Source: Aurantimonas sp. Leaf443 (lineage in GTDB: Bacteria; Pseudomonadota; Alphaproteobacteria; Rhizobiales; Rhizobiaceae). From it: a stretch of DNA of 64,000 nt. The notes under the pieces are model-generated. The model did not search any database and had not been told where the DNA came from. It saw only the letters and a list, made by a program, of their open reading frames with translations. Made by a program: the position numbers and the translations under genes. The stretch is taken from the NCBI RefSeq assembly GCF_001425575.1, contig NZ_LMRD01000007.1, positions 372,001-436,000 on the forward strand, read 5' to 3'. This document shows positions 58,766 through 64,000 of the stretch, one piece after another; positions within the stretch are counted from its first letter, which is position 1; the number at the start of each line of letters is the position of its first letter.

Positions 58766-60186
58766 CGGGCCGCGGGCGCTGCGCCGGCAGCGCCGTCCTT
58801 CTCGGTCTCGACGAGGGCGCCCGGCAGAGCCGGGGCGGCAGCGCCGTCCTTCTCGGTCTCGACGAGGGCGCCCGGCAGAGCCGGGGCGGCATCCAGCGCC
58901 GCGCGCTCGCGGCTGGCGACGGTCGCCGGCAGCGCGTCGGCCGCGGCCTGCGGCGCGGCGTTGAGATCGGTCGCCGCCTGCGAGGCGCGGATGCCCGCGT
59001 CCTCGCGCACGAGGCCGCCGAGCCCGACCATCTCCAGCGGACGCTTCAGGATCTTCGGCGCGCCGCGCGCGTGGCCGATATCCACCGTCACGCTGGCGCT
59101 CATGCCCGCGCGCAGCGGCGGGGCGTCCGGCCCCGGCCGCAGGTCGATGCGCACGGGGATGCGCTGGACGACCTTGACCCAGTTGCCCGTGGCGTTCTGC
59201 GCCGGCAGGATGGCGAATTCGGAGCCCGTGCCGGCACCGATCGAGCCGATCACGGCCGGGATCGGGCGCCCGGGATAGGTGTCGAGCTCGACCTCCACCG
59301 GCTGGCCGACGCGCATCTCGGTGATCTCGGTCTCCTTGTAGTTCGCCTCCACATAGGAGCCGCCCGTCTCCACGAGGCTCATGACCGCGGTCGCCGGCGT
59401 CACGTACTGGCCGACCTGCAGCCGGTCGGTCTGGCTCACCAGCCCGTCCTCGGGCGCCACGACCTGCGCGCGCGCGAGATCGAGCTCGGCCCCGTGCAGC
59501 GTCGCGAGCGCCTGCAGCACGTCGGGGTGGCGGTCGATGGGGATCTCGGGATCGCCGGCCAGAGCGGCCTTGGCCGAGAGCACGGCCTGCTCGGCCTGCG
59601 CGAAGCTGCCGCGGGCCTGCTGCAGCGTCAGCGCCGTCTGGTCGGCCGAGGCCTGGCTGACGACGCCGCTCTTGATCAGCGCGCGCTGGCGGTCGTCGCT
59701 CGTCTGCGCCGTGTCCAGCGCCTCGCGGGCGGTCTGCGCCCCCGTCACCGCCTGCCGGTAGGCGGCCTTCATCTTCTCCACCTCGAGCCGTGCGGACTGG
59801 AGTTCGGCCTCGGCCTGCTCGACGGCGTTGCGATAGGTCGCGTCGTCGACGGCAAAGAGCGGCTGGCCGGCGCGCACGGCCTGGTTCTCGGCGACGGCGA
59901 CGCTCGCGATCTGGCCGCTCACCTGCGGCATGACCGTGACGCGGTCCTGCTGCACATAGGCGTCCTCGGTGTTCACGTAGCGACCGCCCGTCACCCAGAA
60001 ATAGGCCCCGCCGACGACGAGCGCGAGCGGCAGGCCGACCATCAGGAGCATGCGCAGGGGGCGGCGACGGCGCGCCGCCGCCTCGGGCGCGGCCGTGGCG
60101 TCTTCCTCAACCCGCGTGCCGGCCGGCGGGGTCTTCGCCAGGGCCTCGGCCGTCTCGATCTGCGTCTTCTCGGGGCTGGCGTTCAT
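58762..60186 (-). CDS. HlyD/EmrA family membrane fusion protein
   Basis: A 474-residue periplasmic adaptor: a cytoplasmic Glu/Ala-rich start, one membrane helix at about residues 46-66, the biotinyl-lipoyl domain VTVMPQVSGQIASVAVAENQ, a coiled-coil hairpin and a beta-barrel with GSEFAILPAQNATGNWVKVV, characteristic of EmrA. The C-terminal tail contains two perfect 17-residue repeats (see the 51-base repeat). It overlaps the MarR stop (60183-60186) and the EmrB start. Confidence 0.92.
   Translation of the reverse strand: MNASPEKTQIETAEALAKTPPAGTRVEEDATAAPEAAARRRRPLRMLLMVGLPLALVVGGAYFWVTGGRYVNTEDAYVQQDRVTVMPQVSGQIASVAVAENQAVRAGQPLFAVDDATYRNAVEQAEAELQSARLEVEKMKAAYRQAVTGAQTAREALDTAQTSDDRQRALIKSGVVSQASADQTALTLQQARGSFAQAEQAVLSAKAALAGDPEIPIDRHPDVLQALATLHGAELDLARAQVVAPEDGLVSQTDRLQVGQYVTPATAVMSLVETGGSYVEANYKETEITEMRVGQPVEVELDTYPGRPIPAVIGSIGAGTGSEFAILPAQNATGNWVKVVQRIPVRIDLRPGPDAPPLRAGMSASVTVDIGHARGAPKILKRPLEMVGLGGLVREDAGIRASQAATDLNAAPQAAADALPATVASRERAALDAAPALPGALVETEKDGAAAPALPGALVETEKDGAAGAAPAAR
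58786..58887. repeat. 51-base perfect tandem duplication in the emrA-like gene
   Basis: Copies at 58786-58836 and 58837-58887 are identical and encode APALPGALVETEKDGAA twice in the adaptor's C-terminal tail. The unit is a multiple of three, so the frame is kept. It looks like a recent duplication. Confidence 0.9.
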
Positions 60187-60668
60187 TCGACCTCTCCCAG
60201 CGAAGGGACTGAAACGGGGGGACGGGCGGCGGCGCGGCCGTCGTCCGAGAGATTGGCGAGAAGCGTCCTGAGGCCGTGGAACAGGGCCTCGCACTCGGGC
60301 TCCGACAGACCGTCCATCGCCTCCTCGAAGACGCGCTGGGCGCGCCCGCGCATCGGCTCCAGGAGTTCGCGGCTCTTGGCCGTGGTGAAGAGCTGGCGGG
60401 CGCGGCGGTCGTTCGGATCCTGCCGGCGCTCGACGAGATCGGCGAGGACCATGCGGTCGACATGGCGGCACAGCGTCATCGGCTCGATGTCGAGAAGCGT
60501 GGCCAGCGCCGCCTGGCTCATGCCCTCGTTCTTCGACAGGCGCGCCACGATCTGGAGCTGCGCGGAGGTCATGGCGATGTCGCGGCTCTCCTGCTCGAGG
60601 CGGCGGCGCAGGAGCCGGGCCGAATCGATGACGAGAGTGCCGAGGCTCTGGTGCGGGTTCGCGGTCAT
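60183..60668 (-). CDS. MarR family transcriptional regulator
   Basis: A 161-residue winged-helix regulator with MSQAALATLLDIEPMTLCRHVDRM as the recognition region and DPNDRRARQLFTT as the wing. It is the first gene of the efflux operon and overlaps the adaptor start by four bases. It probably represses the pump through the palindrome just upstream. Confidence 0.9.
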   Translation of the reverse strand: MTANPHQSLGTLVIDSARLLRRRLEQESRDIAMTSAQLQIVARLSKNEGMSQAALATLLDIEPMTLCRHVDRMVLADLVERRQDPNDRRARQLFTTAKSRELLEPMRGRAQRVFEEAMDGLSEPECEALFHGLRTLLANLSDDGRAAARPPVSVPSLGEVE

Positions 60669-60688
60669 CGCCAGTATTTAATAAACAG

Positions 60689-60701
60689 GCTTATGATAAG
60701 C
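60689..60701 (-). promoter_or_regulatory. Candidate MarR operator and promoter
   Basis: GCTTATGATAAGC is a perfect 13-base inverted repeat with a central G, 20 bases upstream of the marR ATG and within an AT-rich pocket. On the minus strand it overlaps a possible -35 (TTGCTT), with TAAATA 17 bases on. Position and symmetry suit autorepression by the MarR protein. Confidence 0.55.
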
Positions 60702-60850
60702 AAGTGTCCGACAACGTCGAGGCCCGGTCTTCGTTCCCGGCAGGGCCGCGCCATCGTGCCGGCAGGGGGTCGCAGGGGCGCGAGCCTTGACGCCGGGCCC
60801 GGGCTCCGGGAAACCTCGCGCCCAGACTGGACGATTCTCCGGGAGGGCCG

Positions 60851-61096
60851 ATGAAGACGATCTTCGTTCAATTCAAGTGCCGTCCGGGCCGGGCCTACGG
60901 CGTCGCCGACGATCTCGCCCAGAGCATCGAGGAGCTTTCGGAAGTCTATTCGACCTCCGGCCACTACGATCTCATCGCGAAATTCTATCTCGGCGACGAC
61001 CGCGACATCGGTCACTTCGTCACCGAGCGCCTTCAGACCCTCGACGGCGTCGCCGATACGTTCACGCTCGTCGCCTTCAAGGCCTTCGCAAGCTGA
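60851..61096 (+). CDS. Stand-alone Lrp/AsnC ligand-binding (RAM) domain protein
   Basis: An 81-residue protein starting MKTIFVQFKCRPGRAYGVADDL, with SGHYDLIAKFYLGDDRDIG. This is the RAM effector domain of Lrp/AsnC proteins without the DNA-binding part. Such proteins bind amino acids and can modulate full-length Lrp relatives; the target here is unknown. GGGAGG lies about 5 bases before ATG 60851. Confidence 0.85.
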   Translation: MKTIFVQFKCRPGRAYGVADDLAQSIEELSEVYSTSGHYDLIAKFYLGDDRDIGHFVTERLQTLDGVADTFTLVAFKAFAS

Positions 61097-61217
61097 ACCG
61101 CGAGCGCCCGGACAGTCCGGCGCACACGGAACCTTCGAAGGACTTTTCCCGAGTTGAGGATTTCTTCAATGGCCGGGCGCTACCGTTGCGCCCGGGCCCG
61201 AGGACTTCGGCCCGAGG

Positions 61218-62942
61218 ATGAGACCGATGGCGATGGCACGATCGAGAGCGCGACCGAGGTCGCTGGTGCGTCTGCTCACCTGTCTGTCGATCGCCGTCGC
61301 CCTGCCCTTCCTTCTCGCCGTCGCCTTCGCCCTCCTCTCCTACGCGCAGAGCGAGCGGGCGGGCCTCGAGCGCGAGGGGGTGCTGGCCAACGCGCAGCTC
61401 ACCGCGCGGATCGAGGACGCCGTGCGCCAGCAGTTCGCGCGCCTGCGCTGGCTCTCCCTGTCGCCGCTCCTCGACGGGAGCGGGGACGTCTCGCGCTTTC
61501 GCGAGAAGCTCGGCACGCTCGACTACGGCTTGGACATCTCTCTCGTCGAGACGGCGACCGGCCGGCTGGTGGCCGCGCTCGACGACAGTCTCGCGCAGGC
61601 CCTGCCGGCCGAACGCCGCGCCGCGCTCGTCGCCCCCGGCATCACGGCGCGCTGGACGCCGGCGCTCGACCTGATGGAGCCGCTGCCCGGCCGCTTCGTG
61701 GTGCCGCTCGTCGCGCCGGTCCATCGCGCCGGCGAGGCGCGATACTCGCTTCTCGCCCTCCTGCCGGCCGCAAGGCTCGGCCAGATCATGGGCGAGGCGC
61801 ATGTTCTGCCGCCCTTCTCCGCCTCGCTCGTCGACCGGCAGGGCCGCATCATCGCCCGCACCAATCCGGTCGAACAGAGGACCGGCCAGCTCCACCCGCT
61901 GGCCGGCCAGCGTCCGCGCGACAGCGGCATGCGCTCGGGCCTCAATCCGCAGGGCATCGAGGCGCTGAGCTTCTACAAGCGCTCGCCCTTCACGGGCTGG
62001 ATCGTCTCCTCCAGCGTCGCGGTCGACGCGCTCGTGGCGCCCCTGCACCGCTCGCTCTGGCTGATCGGCTCGCTCGTCCTCGCCCTCCTCGTTCTCAGCG
62101 CCGTCTTCGGCTACGCCATCACCTCGCGCCTCACGCGCACGACGCGCGGCCTCATCGCGGCCGCGCAGGCCCTCGGCCGGCGCTTGCCCGTCGATGCCCG
62201 AGAATTGCCGCTGCGCGAGGGCAACGAGATCCTGAGGGCGCTTTCGGCCGCCTCGCTCGCCCTCGACGAGCAGGACTGCGCGCTGCGCCGGGCGAACGAG
62301 ACGCTGGAGGCGCGGGTGGAGGAGCGCACGCGCGCCCTCAACGAGGCGCTGCGCAAGGCCGAGGCCGCGGAAGCCATGGCCGTGCGCGCCGGCAACGAAC
62401 TGGCGCGCCTCGCCACGACCGACGCGCTGACAACGCTCGCCAACCGGCGCTCCTTCGACGAGACCATCGCCGGCCATTTCGCTTGCGCCGAAGGCGAGCG
62501 GGCCGCGCTCTCCCTCCTCGTGCTCGACGCCGACCATTTCAAGCGCGTCAACGACGAGCACGGCCACGATGTCGGCGACGCGGTCCTGCAGGCCCTGGCC
62601 GAACGGCTCGCGGCGGATCTGCGCCTGTCGAACGACCGGATCTTCCGCATCGGCGGCGAGGAGTTCGCCGTCCTCCTGCCGGGAACCTCGCAGGCCGCGG
62701 CGCTCGCCGTCTGCGCCCGCCTTCACGCGGCGGCGGCCACGGTCAGCGTGCCCGCCACGCCGATCGTGCCGGGCTCGATCACGATCAGCATCGGGATGGC
62801 GACGCTCGAGCCCGGCCATCGCTCCGTTCCGGCCGATCTCTACCGCGCGGCCGACCGCGCGCTCTACCGCGCCAAGCGCTCCGGCCGGAACTGCACGCAG
62901 ACCGGCTCGCTTCTCGACGAGTGCCTGCCGATGGCCAGCTGA
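61218..62942 (+). CDS. Membrane-bound GGDEF diguanylate cyclase with periplasmic sensor
   Basis: A 574-residue protein: membrane helix at about residues 17-43, a periplasmic dCache-like sensor of about 230 residues, a second helix near 278-302, a short HAMP-like linker and coiled coil, then a GGDEF domain (TTDALTTLANRRSFDE) with active GGEEF at 479-483. It should synthesise cyclic di-GMP in response to an external signal. There is no upstream RxxD inhibitory site that I could identify with certainty. Start choice among ATG 61218, 61227 and 61233 is uncertain; GAGG at 61214-61217 favours 61227 by spacing. Confidence 0.88.
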   Translation: MRPMAMARSRARPRSLVRLLTCLSIAVALPFLLAVAFALLSYAQSERAGLEREGVLANAQLTARIEDAVRQQFARLRWLSLSPLLDGSGDVSRFREKLGTLDYGLDISLVETATGRLVAALDDSLAQALPAERRAALVAPGITARWTPALDLMEPLPGRFVVPLVAPVHRAGEARYSLLALLPAARLGQIMGEAHVLPPFSASLVDRQGRIIARTNPVEQRTGQLHPLAGQRPRDSGMRSGLNPQGIEALSFYKRSPFTGWIVSSSVAVDALVAPLHRSLWLIGSLVLALLVLSAVFGYAITSRLTRTTRGLIAAAQALGRRLPVDARELPLREGNEILRALSAASLALDEQDCALRRANETLEARVEERTRALNEALRKAEAAEAMAVRAGNELARLATTDALTTLANRRSFDETIAGHFACAEGERAALSLLVLDADHFKRVNDEHGHDVGDAVLQALAERLAADLRLSNDRIFRIGGEEFAVLLPGTSQAAALAVCARLHAAAATVSVPATPIVPGSITISIGMATLEPGHRSVPADLYRAADRALYRAKRSGRNCTQTGSLLDECLPMAS

Positions 62943-63000
62943 CAGGCCTCGGCGCCGTCAGGGCGCAGCGGGACGGGACGTTCCGGACGCGCGGGCGATA

Positions 63001-64000
63001 TCAGACCGCCAGTTCACGCTCCGCATAGGCCGCCTCGCCGAAGACGCGGCGATAGCGCTCGATCTCGGCGGGATCGCCGCTGGCCTTGGCGGGATTGTCC
63101 GAGAGCTTCACCGCCGGGCGCCCGTTCACCTCCGCCACCTTGCAGACGAGCGAGATCGGATCGAGCCCGGCGGTCGGCATCGGCGAGACGCCGCGGAAGT
63201 CGTTGGTGAGGTTGGTGCCCCAGCCGAAGCTCATCCGCACGCGGCCGGAGAAATGGCGGAAGACCTTCTCGATCGTGTCGATGTCGAGCCCGTCGGAGAA
63301 GACGAGAAGCTTCTCGCGCGGGTCCTCCCCCATCGAGCGCCACCAGCGGATGATCTCCTCGCCGCCCTCGATCGGCGGGGCGCTGTCGGGACGGAAGCCC
63401 GTCCAGCGCGCCAGCCAGGGCGGTGCGCTTTTCAGGAAGGAGGCCGTGCCGAACGTGTCGGGCAGGACGATGAGCAGGTTGCCGTCGTAATAGCTCTGCC
63501 ATTCGCGCAGCACCTCGTAGGGCGCCTGGCGAAGGGCCGTCTCGCTCTCGGCGAGCGCGGCCAGCACCATGGGCAGTTCGTGCGCGTTGGTGCCGATGGC
63601 CTCGAGATCGGTCTCCATGGCGAGGAGCACGTTGGAGGAGCCGAGGAAGCGATCGCCGAGCCCTTCCTTGAGGGCCTCCACGCACCAGCGCTGCCACAGG
63701 AAGGAATGGCGACGCCGCGTGCCGAAATCGGAGATGCGCAGTCCCGGCAGCGCCTGCAGGCGCTCCACCTTCTCCCACATCTTGGCCTTGGCCCGTGCGT
63801 AGAGCACGTCGAGCTCGAAGCGCTTCAGGTCCTTCATCGCCGCGCGCGAGCGCAGCTCGTTGACGATGGCGAGCGCGGGGATCTCCCACATCATCGTGTC
63901 GGTCCACGACCCGTGGAAGTCGAGTTCGAACTGTCCGTCGACGACGCGAAGCTCGTAGGGCGGCAGCCGGAAGTCGGCGAGCCATTCCAGGAAGTCGGGA
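63001..64000 (-). CDS. pncB: Nicotinate phosphoribosyltransferase, 5' end outside window
   Basis: The C-terminal about 333 residues of PncB, which makes nicotinate mononucleotide from nicotinate and PRPP in NAD salvage. The reading frame continues through the right edge ([17 protein letters not shown]), so the start is missing. Visible motifs: [13 protein letters not shown] with the histidine that is phosphorylated in the family, [13 protein letters not shown], and [12 protein letters not shown]. All expected C-terminal motifs are present. Confidence 0.95.
   Translation of the reverse strand, partial: PDFLEWLADFRLPPYELRVVDGQFELDFHGSWTDTMMWEIPALAIVNELRSRAAMKDLKRFELDVLYARAKAKMWEKVERLQALPGLRISDFGTRRRHSFLWQRWCVEALKEGLGDRFLGSSNVLLAMETDLEAIGTNAHELPMVLAALAESETALRQAPYEVLREWQSYYDGNLLIVLPDTFGTASFLKSAPPWLARWTGFRPDSAPPIEGGEEIIRWWRSMGEDPREKLLVFSDGLDIDTIEKVFRHFSGRVRMSFGWGTNLTNDFRGVSPMPTAGLDPISLVCKVAEVNGRPAVKLSDNPAKASGDPAEIERYRRVFGEAAYAERELAV

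Noticed and set aside
61077-62819. Minus-strand open frame of about 580 codons opposite the diguanylate cyclase
   Set aside because: It is a shadow of the plus-strand GGDEF gene, whose motifs are complete and in order.

Overview
The window is high-GC (about 70 % by eye), densely coded DNA from an alphaproteobacterium, most probably a methylotrophic member of the Hyphomicrobiales (Rhizobiales). Four things point there: a lanthanide-type methanol dehydrogenase with its cytochrome and periplasmic binding protein (xoxF, xoxG, xoxJ), genes for tetrahydromethanopterin (H4MPT) synthesis, a SmoEFGK-type polyol operon, and the SRP RNA-dnaX-ybaB-recR order. The species cannot be fixed from the sequence alone.

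Layout. 1-3.2 kb: a truncated ElaA-type acetyltransferase, glutathione-dependent formaldehyde dehydrogenase, an AbiEii-like two-gene module and a LysE exporter. 3.2-11 kb: housekeeping genes (recR, ybaB, dnaX, SRP RNA, a HIT protein, nudC, pheA, kdsB) and a membrane-anchored di-haem cytochrome c. 11.2-21.5 kb: a Yej-type peptide ABC transporter with two binding proteins, interrupted by a PIN-type toxin-antitoxin pair, followed by a Nudix hydrolase and a GhrA-like reductase. 21.7-24.7 kb: a DUF2188 protein and a glycosyltransferase with an unusual five-fold tryptophan-rich N-terminal repeat. 24.8-33.6 kb: nine genes on the minus strand resembling the PQQ-associated/lanthanide-utilisation (lut) ABC cluster, with a two-component system inside it. 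33.7-37.8 kb: four H4MPT-biosynthesis-type genes, including an MfnB-FolB fusion. 37.8-47.3 kb: a SorC regulator, polyol ABC transporter, two polyol dehydrogenases and an FGGY kinase. 47.3-55.4 kb: the xox cluster with a divergent SoxYZ-like carrier and further secreted accessory proteins. 55.7-64 kb: small unknown genes, an EmrAB-type pump under a MarR regulator, a stand-alone Lrp ligand domain, a diguanylate cyclase and the 3' part of pncB.

How it fits together. XoxF would oxidise methanol in the periplasm and pass electrons to XoxG. The lut-like ABC system, exported proteins and two-component system would plausibly handle the lanthanide (or PQQ-enzyme) requirement. Formaldehyde could leave by the H4MPT route, whose cofactor genes are here, or by the glutathione route (the 256-1365 gene). 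The polyol operon gives a multicarbon alternative. The most interesting parts are the lut-like cluster without a TonB receptor in view, the degenerate cupredoxin-like protein in it, the repeat-bearing glycosyltransferase, the toxin-antitoxin pair inside the yej operon, and paired strong hairpins between xoxF and xoxG.
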